This document shows, in pieces, positions 1 through 11,387 of a stretch of DNA of 64,000 bases. Every line of letters starts with the position of its first letter. Positions within the stretch are counted from its first letter, which is position 1. This DNA is from Massospora cicadina (taxonomy: Eukaryota > Entomophthoromycota > Entomophthoromycetes > Entomophthorales > Entomophthoraceae), in NCBI GenBank assembly GCA_022478985.1, contig JAKSZP010002669.1:186001-250000 (forward strand), read 5' to 3'. The position numbers and the translations under genes were made by a program. Below the pieces are notes generated by a model. The model had not been told where the DNA came from, did no database searches, and saw nothing but the letters and a program-made list of their open reading frames with translations.

Positions 1-1377
1 GGTCTGGAGTAGGATTTCCATAACCTCTTGGCAAGTAACTAGAGCTAGGAGTTCGTCCTCTTTTGAGGGTCTACTGGAACCCCTAGTATCCTCTTAAAAA
101 ATTCCTGAACATCTGAAGGTTCATCTCAGGCAGCTTAAAAGAGGCTAAATAGTATTGGGGGATTTAATGAATTATTGCCCCATTATTTGTGATGGTAGAA
201 TTCCACACCATAAGGATTAAAATATCCTAATCCTCTAAAAGGGTCTTCAGCTTTTGGTAGGAAAGCTGGGTGGGCTTTTTCTCTAAGAGTAATAACTTGA
301 GTACGTGAAGTTTGACACCCAACCTTCTCGTTAAATTGGTTCCAGGAATTACATCTCTTGGGCTACTTCCCATACTTATAACTATTAGAGGAAGAGATTA
401 GTTGGAAATTCTTTTCAGGTGTTGTATTCTAGATTCAAGTCTTCTGAAGTTAGCATGAGTCAGAGTCATTTGGGCTTTAACAATCGTAGGATACCTTTAT
501 CATTGATTTAGTCATCACCCATCAGTCTTTACAAGTTTGCAAATGAGGTGATGCTAGGTGTTCAGACACATGAATGGCATAGATAAACTTCTCTTTTTCA
601 AACTAGTCTCTTTAAAATTCCTGAAGTTATACTTGGTCAAAACCTACACGAGAGTCTGAGGATGGTTGCAAGGCTTATTATAAAGATTCTGTGATTGCTT
701 AATGTTTTATTAAAGGTTATGGGAGAGGAAACTTGACTGACTAGCAAGGGGCCAACTAGGGCCATATCAATCCATGAAGCAGATCTGAATCCCTGGCCTG
801 CATATTAAATCCAGGACTTGCAGTCAAGGCCAGATGCTGAAGGGAGGAAGGCATCATTAAATTTTCTTGATTTTTAGAAAACCTGAAGCAGAGTAGCGCC
901 TTGTCTAACCTGTATGGTAGGGAGAAGTATGTCACGCATGTGACTTAATGTATTGTTGAAGTCACCCATCAGCACTGTGTTGCGTGGGAGTTGTAGTAGA
1001 GCAAGTAATCCCAAAAGATGATCTTTTTCAAGACCTGCTGTTAAAATCTGGGCATTCTGTTGTTCTGACAGGTGAGTTTTGGCCCTAGATTTCAATAATA
1101 TAGCAAGTGCATGAGTATTGAGTCTATTGACTGCTATTGGTATGATATGTGTAAAACTTTTAATCTGCAGATGAATATTATTTTTATAATAAAGTTGGGT
1201 AAACTACTTTTTATTTTTGCTTAGTAAAACAATCAATCCTTTATTATCTAAAGCCTCCCATCATTTAAATACTTGGAAAATTAGTGGAATGTGGGGTTTT
1301 CATAATAAGCGGATGCTGCTCAATTTATATAACTGGCAATTGGGCCTATCAGAGAGCTTAAAACACTTTTCAATCAT
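1..1377 (-). mobile_element. LINE (non-LTR retrotransposon) fragment L0
   Basis: Read on the minus strand, this stretch carries a recognisable LINE endonuclease domain, followed downstream (towards base 1) by very degraded sequence where the endonuclease-RT linker and RT would lie. The element is cut at 1378 by a solo LTR. Sequence just beyond that LTR (3043 to about 3180, minus strand) has a weak FQELK patch that could be the upstream LQEhK-like part of the same endonuclease. The 3' end lies outside the window. I see no intact frame and infer a dead copy. It shows no obvious close relation to LINE K at 42657-47860. Confidence 0.6.
680..1340 (-). pseudogene. APE-type endonuclease domain of a LINE ORF2 (relic)
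   Basis: Minus-strand translation gives, in order, GLIVLLSKNKK (the usual GvaiLi.k strand), a stretch ending in VLMGDFNNTL (the GDFN motif around the catalytic Asp and Asn), then WIDMALVGPLL (SRID-like) and SNHRIFIISL (SDH-like catalytic His motif). The order and spacing match the endonuclease that nicks target DNA to prime LINE reverse transcription. The longest open piece is 73 codons (874-1095); the remainder is broken. The catalytic Asp of SDH reads Asn. This is a non-functional remnant. The family call rests on motif order only. Confidence 0.6.
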
Positions 1378-3042
1378 TGTTAACATTTAGGAACTTTAGT
1401 TGATTGTTCATGACTGATAACTCCTAATTGATGAAAGCACAGGTTTGGTATGTGCACTCTTTGCGTTGTCTGGATAATAAAAAGAAATTCAATTGATAAT
1501 AGTATGAAGACTATAATCTGTAGTTGAATATATAACCACTTCTGATCCAATGCTCAACCTATATTTCTCCTCAAACTACTACTGATGTCTTCAGTAGGAA
1601 TTTATACCCTTATCTGCCTAACTTGATTTACGCTCAGATCCCTAGTTTACAGCTTCTTCTCAGATGACACAAAGCATTATAAATACCCATATAAACTCAG
1701 CTTCTCTTCTAGGATCCTTTGATCCTTGATCCTTACTCGTTATACTACTAAAGAGTCCCCAATTAAAGCACACAGCATTAAATTTCTGAAGATTAATAGA
1801 ACTAAAAGCAATATTGAATTCTGCTAGATTAGACCTTTTTTGTGAATTATCAGGAGAATTTATAGAGGGAATTCAGCGCCCAACCCTCAGTTGGTGCCTC
1901 AGCCATGAAATGACATCTGTTGCCATTGAATTTCCCTTTGGCGTCTCACCAGCAATGGTCTTCCCCATCTTGGTTAGGATTCTTTAGTTGGACATCCTTG
2001 AGACCTAAAATGGAAAAGTCAGAAAACGTGTCCATAACGTTTTCCACTCAAACCCAGCGAACCAACCATATTTGGCAGGTGACCTGCTTAGGAAAAGGAC
2101 TTGTTACCCATTATGGAAGGTTGAAAAACAACTGATAAATTCTCTAATTGCAGGTGGCATCACTCAGCTTGCAACTTGCTCCTTAAATTCACAATTGGTC
2201 AGTATAAAACCCAACTGATTCCAATTGGTACACATAATAGTTAATCATTGATCAACTATCAAATCCCCCAATTTGTCAGCAACTCTGCATGACAAGATTA
2301 TAATAATGTACCTAGATTGATTCCCAATAAATCTAATCCTGGAATATTACCTAAAATTTCCCAAACATTATTAGTCTGAAATTGGGGTCAACCGATAATC
2401 AATTCACTCACCATAGGGTATTATCCCCTAGTGACCCTATTGGAATTTTGGTAGAAATTACAATAAGCAGGCACTACAAAGACTACAATTTATTAGTTCT
2501 GTGGCTATAATAAAGATAGACACAAGTGCAACGAAGTTATTAGTTCCATTGCTATATTTGATTCCAATCTGAAATACAGAATCATGTTTGAATAGACCAA
2601 AATTAAGCTATGTGAGACAAAAATAGAGGTACTTTATTAGTTAGAAAGGAGGGATATTTATAGGGGTAGATTTAGTAGTTCTTCATGAGGATTTTTGGGC
2701 TGCACCTGAGGTAAGATCTTTCCTATTAGATGACTGATATTGCTGATTATTGTCATATTTGTAAAAGTCAGATCTGATAAGGTTCTTATTAGATAATACT
2801 GACCTTCCTGTATAATGTTTTTCCCCATTAATTGCTTAGCATCCTTTTTCAGAGGAGGCTTATAACTCTGAAGGGTTGGTTGTTGGTCTATCTGAGAATT
2901 GGATATCTCCAACGGGGATTTTACAATCTCATTAGACTGATATATCGAATCTCAATTTTGAGTAATTTTGGTCATCACAGTTGAATTCTCAACAGACCAA
3001 TAGTAATATAGACAGCTGCAAAGATGGGCAAAAATCCCAACA
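1378..3042 (-). mobile_element. Solo LTR of the A/F gypsy family, interrupted by R1
   Basis: The stretch begins TGTTAACATTTAGG and ends AATCCCAACA. Its body matches the LTRs of element A (8167-9316, 16566-17719) and element F (58546-59639), for example the shared GTGCACTCTTTGCG-like block near 1453 and GGGCAAAAATCCCAACA at the end. Flanking 5-mers ATCAT and CTCAT are a near-perfect target duplication. Without the R1 insert (2455-2994) it is about 1,125 bp, the same length as the LTRs of A. No internal region is present, so it is a solo LTR left by LTR-LTR recombination. It is inserted into LINE relic L0. Confidence 0.8.
2455..2994 (-). repeat. R1 repeat, copy 1 (likely solo LTR)
   Basis: About 540 bp. 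Its reverse complement aligns along its whole length with 63318-63877; both contain CTACCCCTATAAATATCCCT and AAGAACCTTATCAGATCTGA. On the minus strand it starts TGTTGAGAATTCAACTG and ends AAAATTCCA, so it has TG...CA ends, plus a TATA-like TATAAATA. These traits suggest an LTR. No coding sequence is seen. It interrupts the solo LTR at 1378-3042, giving GACCCTAT before and GACCAATA after, an imperfect duplication. The parent element is not in the window. Confidence 0.7.
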
Positions 3043-4700
3043 CTCATGATATGGCCTAATTTTAGATAATGTGTTCAGAAGTGGAATGATGTAACTATGG
3101 GTAGCATTTTAGCATAATTCCTCCAATAAGCTACCTTGAAAATTACTTCAACTCCTGGAACACCCTCAGATCTATAAAAGGGGTGTGATTTCCTAAAAGG
3201 CAGCACTAAAACTAAATTAAGGCTTGTAAAGACATAAAGGACGTTGGTCTATTTCGTTAGGTTCAATGGAGCTGAACTGACAGCATGCCAGCTGTTTGAC
3301 CAAATGTTAGGAGTATAAGGATTACTCTGATCAGAGCCATTTCGCTGTTAATTAAGTGGAAGTTTAGTATTAAGAAAACGGTCCTATTCTCCATTAGGAC
3401 ATTTTTACCAACTATTCAAACGTCCAATTGTCTTACACTTGCATTTGGCAGGGATATGCTTGCAACAAAGAAAGATAACTCAAGTGTGGATAAAAGCCAA
3501 GATAAGGCGATCATCAAGATGTTTCAAAAAGGTTGTTTTCGCCCAGGGGTTGATAATTATGAGCTCTGAATATTTTTTCCACCAGGTATTACCTCCAAGC
3601 TAGTCATTACATGCTTCTATATCAGAAGTGGAAAATAGGGATCCTGAGTGGATTCAATATCTACTTGAGTCAACATGTAATTGTGGAGAAGATGGGCTCT
3701 CCCCTTTTGTAATGTCAAATCTCATTAGAGTTTATGGAATGCAGGGTTAGGTGCCCTTTTGGGACCTCATAGTTGTCTTCTTACATAACCTCAGGAGGTT
3801 GCCAGTGCTTAAACCTGCGTTCATAAGGCTGCTCATTTAGAGTCCCTAAGCTTGGCTCTTAATGGAGTACTAAGCATACTACATCTGTCATATTGTGGGA
3901 ATTATAGTTTAGCACTAAGCGAAAACACCAACCAGCAAGAATTCCTGCATAGCATTTTGGAACTCATTCATGAAGTAGAGTTTCACTATACCGTAAATTG
4001 CAGTATTGAATTTTGTAGCTCTTTTATATGATATTCAGCATATTAGACCTTGTCAGGGGACAAAAGAAATGCAATCAAGATGATCAGAGATGTTCTAAAG
4101 AGAAACTTAATCCTGTGCAGTAGTGTGCTTTTGCCAGGCAATACTAGTAGCTCACTACAGGAGATTTCACAATTAACCAATCAACCATAAAGTATCACCC
4201 AATATAATATGGAACCAAACCCACATGAAGAGAATACTGGAAACAACCAAACACTTGTGTTCTACGCAAAAACCGCCTAGTCCTTCACAGTTATCATGAG
4301 CTGAAGAATGGTGGAACTAAAAGCTTAAGTTTAAAATTTTGATTTTTATCGTTTACCATTGAGCAGATCTGGCAGATTGGATGAATGTTATTGCGTATAT
4401 TTAACTCATTAGTAATGAGATCATCAAGCTTATGCCTTCTATACTATACCTTTGACATAAATAAGAACAGTTTCTCCTGGATCATGAGAAATATTGTGGC
4501 ATGAATAATAGCCACATACTATCCTTTAACAGAAACAATGAGAACTTATGTTACATTTTACTGGATATCTCCAACCCTCTATACGTAACTCCCAGATAGT
4601 TATTTTTGACAACATGCCTGATTCATGGAAGTACCTAATAAAAATTAGAAGACTGTAGATGCCCTGCGGTCCCTACATAGCTATCTGGCTAACAGTTTCA
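3043..4700. other. Unassigned degraded stretch
   Basis: No open frame over 60 codons and no motif I can defend. The first 150 bases may continue LINE relic L0 on the minus strand. Between about 3600 and 3800 the minus strand has a weak KGESPSSPQL patch, faintly like the RGvRQGDPLSP block of LINE RT, which I do not consider sufficient for a call. The rest looks like old repeat sequence. Confidence 0.3.
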
Positions 4701-4734
4701 GGGTATAAGATAAGCAGTGGTATTAAAGCTTGAC

Positions 4735-5680
4735 CTTGTCCAACAAATTTGCCAGTGACTGGACGAACTTATTAGCCAGATAATTTGTGACGTGGTAAAG
4801 ATTAGCTAGCAAGCTATGAATGAGAGAGACGTTAACCCTGGTTGGGTCCAAGGTGTGAGCCAGTTCCTATTAGAGGCACAAAATTTACCACTACTGCACA
4901 AACTGAGGAACAGAAAGATGTTTTTTGTAGAAGAACTCAGCCAGTACATCCAGCAATAGATGTAAATTGTGGCACAACACGTTGGCAGTACCACAGGCGC
5001 TACTAATTCCCTACAGGAAGAACTAAAACTTCCTCAGCATCAAGAAGTCTCCATGCATCAAGATATTGAGGCATTGAAGGTCACCTTTCTTACCCACACA
5101 ATTATAGGAGAGATGTATTGATTGCTTATAATGACCTTTACCATATTACTTGAGAGCTGAGAAACTCTAATAAAGACTAGAAGACTAAAAATGCAGAATT
5201 TGGATCCTTGATATGCCAATTGAGGGCTGAAATCATTTCATTAACGCAGTTTAAACTATACTTGGAACAAAAATGGGAGGAACAATATACATGGGAATGG
5301 TGCATCAAAACTGATTCAAAAGTAAATTTCTGTTGGTGAGGCCCTTAATTCCAGCCAAGGTTATGCCTAAGCCATTAGGTATGGATTATTAGAGTGGGGT
5401 CCATGCTTGTTTAACAAAACAAACTCAATGACCCATGCAAGCTGCAATATTAGCCTTAACTCAATTTTCAAGAACTTCAGATCTTGATCAGGGTCTCTCT
5501 AATGAACCTAAAAAACTTAGAGCCCATGTGGTTATTCCCCAAACTTCCTTTAGTACTGTTGCACCTGGAGTGTCATTTAACCTTTTCAGAAGTTCAAGCT
5601 TGTTACACTTCCAACGTTTGATCAAATTGGGAGTGTTAGTCCTTCCTAAAGATGTCCAGGATGACCATGAATAGAGATGA
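4735..5680 (+). pseudogene. Gag leader region of relic G
   Basis: Broken plus-strand translation has Gln/Leu/Glu-rich patches (LVQQICQ, EELSQYIQQ, HQDIEALKV) that resemble the long N-terminal gag leader of element C (31287-32615) in composition and position upstream of capsid. The longest open piece is 79 codons (5435-5674) and matches no family I know. Stops are frequent. The assignment comes from position in element G and a weak likeness to C, so it is tentative. Confidence 0.35.
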
Positions 5681-5699
5681 CAACATGTTTAAAGTTACC

Positions 5700-6330
5700 A
5701 ATATGATAAATTGTTTAAATTATCAAAGATAGGTCCTGATCATGCCTTACCTTCTCAAGGACAACTGGAGCTTCATGGACGTTGAGCTTTATGTGTTACA
5801 ATAATTTGGCATTTTAAAAGAATATGACCACTCACAAGGTGAAATAATGACTATCCAAATTATGAAAGAACGGGACAATCACTGAGTTTTCCAATTGGCA
5901 CTACCATAAGGCCCAGATACTATTGAGAGCAAAGGCAATGACTGAATTCGATGTAAAATTGCTCTATAAATGCTATTGTGAACTTCTATGACCTGCACCA
6001 ATTTCTATTTACCATCTCAATAAAGGAATTAGTTACTCTATCTATTATTATGTACTTGAAGCGATGTGAGATCACCTTTGGTCCACCAAACAAAGAGACA
6101 CGGACAACCACACTATTTAGTGGCCTGGTAACACTAAAAACGCATTAGGTACTAGTTATCCATGACTTGAAAATGCTGGACCTCAGCGGAGAATCCCTAA
6201 AGGAACCTACTGGATTTGATGCTCTAAAGCATTATGCTGCTAGCTTTCTAAAAACGGCCCAATATAGATTATATTGCTTCTCCTGTGGATGATGAGGACC
6301 GGGGAAAAGACAGTTAATAGAAGAGGAGGG
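5700..6330 (+). pseudogene. Gag capsid and zinc-knuckle remnant of relic G
   Basis: The patch VKLLYKCYCELL near 5960 fits the capsid C-terminal kpYheLY block seen in elements C, D and H. Near 6266 the translation CFSCG followed by GPGKRQ matches the start of a CCHC zinc knuckle (CX2CX3-4H), with the His position now Pro and two stops between. Gag packages element RNA. This copy is thoroughly decayed. Confidence 0.45.
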
Positions 6331-6639
6331 ATATTCTATTGTCAAAAATTCATCTATCTCACTAAAAAAATTATTTCCTATCAAGTTATAGTGATAACTC
6401 AAAGCCAATATGATATTATGAAGGGTGGACATGAGGATATTTCCAAACATTATGCTACACATCCCACAGAACAAGCAATTTAGAAATATAATGAGTTGAC
6501 GACTCACCACCTTTGAAAAGAGTTAAAGTGGCTTTACCCTTGATATATTGAGCACTAATTTTCCAAAAATTGGGGATAAGATCAGGATCATGATCAATCA
6601 GGTTTATAACCCACTGTTCTTGAATCAAATGTAAGTTGA

Positions 6640-7551
6640 AACTTTTTTTCTGATTGCACTTATAGCAATATGCTTGTAGGCAAGGTTTGATTTTGAGAAA
6701 ACTTTGATAGAAGCGACCTAGTCAATACAATCTCAGGCCATTTTTGAATAATTAGATATTGTTCCCAAATATGGCCCATTATAATCAATAAAGAACAGCT
6801 GGCACAGTAACACCATTAGTGAAGAGATTACAGTGCTTTGACAATGAGGTTTAGATCCTTAAAAGTCATCTATCTGGTTATAGTAATTACCAGCGACAAC
6901 TATTAATTTTAATTTAGTACCAATTTTCAATTTTTATGGAGAATTCTCAATAATTAAGAAAATATATTCAAGATCTCCAGTCAATTGTTGTCTTTACATT
7001 ACTCTAAAGAAGAAATTATTCCTTTTACTAGCCACAAAAATTTTATAAATGTAACTTAAACTAATAAATGAGTCATATTTGCTTCCAGTAAGTTAGTCAT
7101 CATAATTGTTCCCTTCCTTTCATTATTTTAAAAACAAGATATCACTTACAAGCATCCACAAGTTGTGAACTGCTTCCTGGGAGACCCAGTATTGTAAACA
7201 GTGAACTGTCTCTGGATCTGCCACAAGATAACTGAGAGAAGTATACTCTCCATGAGAAAATCACATATTGAGCCTCATGTAGCTCCTGGGTTTATTATCC
7301 TCAGCCACCAGGAGATTTGCACTCTTCTGGCTAACTTTGCCGCTAGAAAATTAATGTGAAGAGAGAAACAGAAAACCGCCTTTATTCATCTAATACTGAG
7401 AGAAGAGGCTTAACTAATCAAAAGCCAATGAATATCAGAATTTAGCCTGACTGATGCCACTTTAAACGTGTGTGCACTTATTTTTATCATATCAATTGGA
7501 GGTCTTATCAGTTGTACAAAACGATCATGCCTTGGCTTTATTACATAAATA
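6640..7551 (+). pseudogene. Protease, PR-RT linker and start of RT of relic G
   Basis: Around 6650-6905 the translation can be laid against protease of elements C and D: DCTY (for ECTYCD), DLVNTIS (for DTGALVNIVS, catalytic D-T-G lost), RDYSALTMRF and DNYXF (for ENYDLLI). From about 7170, PGRPSIVNSELSLDLP and EPHVAPGFII match the linker that follows protease in C, D, H and A. Near 7522 DHALALLHKYD matches the block just before RT. At 7551 the frame is broken by element X and resumes at 17815 with a repeat of the same 36 bases. Confidence 0.6.
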
Positions 7552-7555
7552 TGAT

Positions 7556-7667
7556 TGAACCTTTTTCTACTAAAGAGGCTTATTGATCTTTTTCTGCTGA
7601 AAAGGCATTTCAATCTTTTACCATTGAAAAGGCCATTTGACCTTTTACCAGCAAAAAAAGACTTAAA
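7556..7667. repeat. Four tandem units of about 27 bp at the left end of X
   Basis: Units run approximately CTTTTTCTACTAAAGAGGCT, CTTTTTCTGCTGAAAAGGCA, CTTTTACCATTGAAAAGGCC, CTTTTACCAGCAAAAAAAGA, each preceded by a TTGA/TTCA-type joint. Each unit has CTTTT and AAAAG arms, so each can fold into its own small hairpin. Related units occur in inverse orientation at 17725-17775. Confidence 0.6.
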
Positions 7668-8018
7668 ACTTTATAATTTTTTAAATATATTTTTTAAACC
7701 ATAACATAAAAAGTAAAAGCATCAAGAGCGCAAGCAGATATGGCAAGCTAATGACTGAATTTAATGGATTTTTATACATCTGTGGTAAAAGACTGATTTA
7801 CAGAAGGTATGTAAATATTATATGGATTATAAAGGATTGCTATATGTAAAAACTGTAGTAGTATTATATAAATGGAAAATAAAAATGAAGATTTTCTAAA
7901 TGAAACTAATACTATGGAGCAAAAGATTACCATTAAAATTTATGCAAAATCTACCTTCAAAAAATAGTAAATTTTTACATGCAAGCATTTGTTACGAAAT
8001 TTTAGTTATATATATATT

Positions 8019-8110
8019 GGTAGGGCGTATTAGGTTAGGATAGGGTAGGTAAGTTAGGTAGGTTAGGGTAGGTAGGCAAGCATGTTAGGTAGGTAGGTTA
8101 AGTTAGGGTG
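8019..8110 (+). repeat. Degenerate TAGG/TTAGG-type tract
   Basis: About 90 bases made of TTAGG, TAGGG and GTAGG words (for example TTAGGTAGGTTAGGG). It resembles degenerate telomere-type repeats but has no fixed period and lies inside element X, so I treat it as low-complexity sequence of that element. Confidence 0.6.
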
Positions 8111-8166
8111 ATAAACTACACTATATTTTTAAGTTTTTGTTTGGTGGTAAAATATTAGTATCCCTT

Positions 8167-9316
8167 TGTAAAAATTTACTTAGGTGTTTATTATTGGAAA
8201 ACAACCCTAGTAATCTTTTTACTGCACAGGTTTGGTTTCTTGTGCACTTTGTCCTCGTTGTATAGTATATTAGATTAATGGTTTTTAGTATGTAGACTAT
8301 TATCCGTAGTTGAGTATGAATTATTATATCTCAGACCAACGCTCAGCCAGTATTCCTGATTAAATACTTGAGATGTTGTGATCTAGGGATTTGTTCCCTC
8401 ATTCTGTCCAACCCATTTTTTACTGAGATTCCCTGGTGACAGTCTCTTTGGTCCAACATGCAGTCAGCAGCAATCCCTGATTGTGTCTCCTTCTTCTCTA
8501 TATCCCCACTCAGATCTTTACTCTTTTCACTAAGAGTCCCCCAATTATCGCACACAACAATAATATCCTTGAGAAGAATAGCACAATTGAAAGCTGATAA
8601 TACTTTACTACTTAAACTATATACTAGATGAACAATATAGAACTTCTTTACTAAATGCTGTTCTTGTAAATACTGTTTTCTATTATAAGTGAATCCAAGG
8701 AATTTATAGTGAGGATTCAGTCATCTAACCCTCAGTTGACACCTCTTCAATGAAATGGCAGCTGTTGCCGTTGAATCACCCATCCTCTTCTCAGCAATGA
8801 TGGTCTTCCCCATCCTGGCTAGGATTCTGTTGTTGGACATCCTCAAGACCTAAACAGAAAGAGTCAGAAAACGTGTCCCTAACGTTTTCCTCTCAATCCA
8901 AGTGAACCAACCATATTTGGCTAGCGACCTGCTTAGGAAATGGAACTTATTACCCATTAAGGCAGGTCATGCACCAACTGATCAATTCACTAGTTGCAGG
9001 CGGCATCACTCGCCTCAAAACTTGTTATTCATTCCCAATTAGTTGGTTATGAACCTGACCAATATCAATTGTTACACCTGATAGTTAATCACTATCAGAT
9101 GTCCCTATTTTGTCAGCAACTCTGCCCGATGAGATCTTAAGTATTCGTCTGGATTGATCCCCAACAGATATGACCAAGCAAATGTCCAAAAATCCCCTGA
9201 ATGTAGTTATCCCAAAACTTGGGCCAACTAATTTCCAATTCACTTCACCTTAGGGAATTTTCCCCTTTCAATTCCTAGTAATCTAGCTGCTGGGAATATG
9301 GGCAAAAATCCCAACA
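8167..9316 (-). repeat. 3' LTR of element A
   Basis: 1,150 bp, TG...CA, nearly identical over long runs to 16566-17719 (for example TTACTTAGGTGTTTATTATTG in both). With the element on the minus strand, this left-hand LTR is the 3' copy, next to the polypurine tract at 9317. Confidence 0.9.
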
Positions 9317-9332
9317 CATCCCCCCTCTTGCC
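9317..9332 (-). promoter_or_regulatory. Polypurine tract of element A
   Basis: On the minus strand AAGAGGGGGGATG directly precedes the TGTTGGG start of the 3' LTR. This is the position and composition of the tract that primes plus-strand DNA synthesis. Element F has a matching AAGAGAGGGATG at 59640-59652. Confidence 0.75.
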
Positions 9333-9831
9333 TAGAGTTCCAGCAAGAAAAGGACTAGGGCATGAGAACACCACTTCAGAAACTCAGTCAAATACTTTAG
9401 TGGCTTAAGCAGAGTGCATTCTTCAATACTCAACGCTGCTCAGGATGACCTTTGGCATGTGGTGCTCTTCCTCTTCCTCCTTGCTACTGCCTTCTCAGAG
9501 CACGGTCCCCACAATCTACTGTCATGCCAGGCTGATCAATATACTCATGACAATATTAGACCTGGGATCCAGTTTTCCCCTCATCAGGGCATATGACCTT
9601 CTGTCATATTCAGGATTCTTGGTCCAGCGTCCTTAATTTCCTGATTTTCTCCTCGTTTTAGACAAAAGACTCTTACCATCGATGTTCATTTTGCAGTCCA
9701 ATCAAGAATACTTATTTTTATTCGCCCATGTTATTTCTCTCATAACCTCTTGGTGCAAGTCATTCCTAATTCTTCTCTTGGAGATCTTATCTCATTAATT
9801 TTGAGATTAATTTTTCCAAAATTGGAGCTTA

Positions 9832-10881
9832 ATGGATTGTAGAGTACATAATGTCAACTTCCATATAAGTCCAACATCCCCCTCTTGTCCAGCTCATATT
9901 TTAAATTCCGAGTCACAATACCAGCAGCTTCTGAATAGTTTATCTGATCAAGACCTCCAGATCTTCCAGCAGATGAGTCAGGATGCATGGCAAAACCTCT
10001 TCTATGGTCCTTCCAGGACTCATACGCCTAGCCTGGTGCCAGCGGCTAGTCCTTCCATTGAATTACTGGAAATGGTAACTAATCCCTCCAAAATCAGGCT
10101 TGCAATTGTTTTGAACAACTCTTGGTTAATTCTTCTGCCATCAATTCCAGAGTTGGATTTTGAAACTCTCCTGGATTCAGCTCCTTTTGCTGATGCACCA
10201 ACCATTATCATAGATGCATAGAGATTATGCCATTTGCTCCTGATCTCTCTTTTCTTGCCAGGTCAGACCTGTTTCCTCTTCCAACTCGGACAATATTACA
10301 AACCTGCTGTTCTAGCTACTGAGCTCACCATTGGTAACAGTATTCATTTTGAGCTCCCCTATACTGAACTCTAGGCCCAAGTCACCGAGGCTTTGTCCCT
10401 AGCGCTGAATCCATCTGATATTGATAACATCCTGGATTGGGATATCACCGCTTATGCTCTTTGCATTGCTGGCCAAGTTCTACAAAGTTGGTCCATGAAG
10501 CTTCCAGTCTCTCCCAGGTTTCACTGTTTCTTAAGCTTCAGCTTCCAAGATACCTGTAGTCATCGCTTGCAGGATGCCATTCATTCCCTGCACAATTATC
10601 TCTTTGCCAGCGCTTCCCATTGGTATCTTCCGCTGATGGCATCTGTAGGGAGCATGATTTAGCAACCTCCGTCAAGCTTCCCTTGTTTGCTGCTGGCCCA
10701 TATGTCCGGTGTTCTTGATGAAGCCCATCATCAGGCGCTCAAGTCTAATCTTCTGGCTCCGGTATCATATCAGGATTACTTGGGGTTATTTTCTGACTGC
10801 CTCTTCTTATACCGTTGCTTTCCTCCCCGCTCTGGGGTTTTGCGATTGGCTTCATTCAACAAAGCAATTTCCCTACCCTAG
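9832..10881 (+). pseudogene. Antisense accessory ORF of element A (aORF), unknown function
   Basis: One reading frame of about 350 codons on the strand opposite to pol, between the pol end and the 3' LTR, interrupted by only three in-frame stops (TAG at 10219, 10372 and 10660) before its TAG at 10879. Element F has the same protein at 60221-61200. Between the copies many codons differ only at third positions while residues stay the same (YKPAVL, ELPYTEL/KLPYSEL, HRLQDAIHSLHNYLF/HRMQDAINSLHDYLF, APVSYQDY/APVSYWDY), so it was once translated. It has no zinc finger, signal peptide or membrane segment that I recognise. The ATG at 9832 is uncertain: F suggests the start lay near 9898, where A has ATT. 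Confidence 0.6.
9862..9869 (+). promoter_or_regulatory. Possible TATA box for the antisense frame of A
   Basis: CATATAAG followed by TCCAACATCCCC is conserved with TATATAAG plus TCCAACATCCCC at 60185-60204 in element F. In F an ATG follows 28 bases later (60221). The conserved position just upstream of the conserved frame suggests a promoter for plus-strand transcription; this is an inference. Confidence 0.35.
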
Positions 10882-11058
10882 TCACTTTCTCACAGGGTTC
10901 TGCGTCCGCTCAAAGAACATGGTTTTGTGTAGGTCTAGCCCTTGCTAGCATCTGATCTCACGTCAATTTTGATGGGCTGCTCATTCCTACCACAATCCAT
11001 CCTCCCTTCCCCAAGAGGCGACACAGGCAGAATCATCTCTGTATTGAGGACAATTAAA

Positions 11059-11064
11059 AATAAA
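11059..11064 (+). terminator. Poly(A) signal after the antisense ORF of A
   Basis: AATAAA, then AT-rich sequence, in the gap between the convergent ends of the antisense frame (plus) and integrase (minus). Element F has AATAAA at the equivalent place (61391-61396). It fits termination of the antisense transcript. Confidence 0.4.
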
Positions 11065-11387
11065 AATTATAAAGCTATATTGGTTTTTTCTAAGTGGTTT
11101 ATAAATTTTTTCCCAATATTTTTTATCATTTTTTATTTTTGTTCTTCTTCTTTTCCATGAAACTTATACTTGTTTTGTTCAGCGTTCCATCTTTTTATTT
11201 TTTCCCACAAACTGAGTTCTGGGTACTTAAACCTGCCAGTTTTCTATGATTCAGAGGTCCTTTTTTCAGACTTAACCATCTAGATTGGTTCAGAGGTCCT
11301 TTTTTGGACTTGACCTAATCATCAGGACATGACCAACTTAATGGTTCATCAGTCCTTTGAGAACTCTTTTAATCTTTTATCAATCCA

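Noticed and set aside
3600..3800. Possible LINE RT fragment on the minus strand
   Set aside because: The KGESPSSPQL patch alone is too weak, and no neighbouring RT motifs could be aligned.
4636..5190. Similar 29-bp stretches TAATAAA.A.TAGAAGACT at 4636 and 5163 as insertion duplications
   Set aside because: They differ at several bases and there is no identifiable element between them; they may be an old local duplication.
6232..6510. 92-codon minus-strand frame with a possible membrane segment
   Set aside because: It overlaps the gag zinc-knuckle remnant of relic G on the other strand and is most likely chance in AT-rich sequence.
8019..8110. TTAGG/TAGGG-rich tract as an interstitial telomere
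   Set aside because: No regular period and the words vary (TAGG, TTAGG, TAGGG, GTAGG). It lies within element X and looks like ordinary low-complexity sequence.
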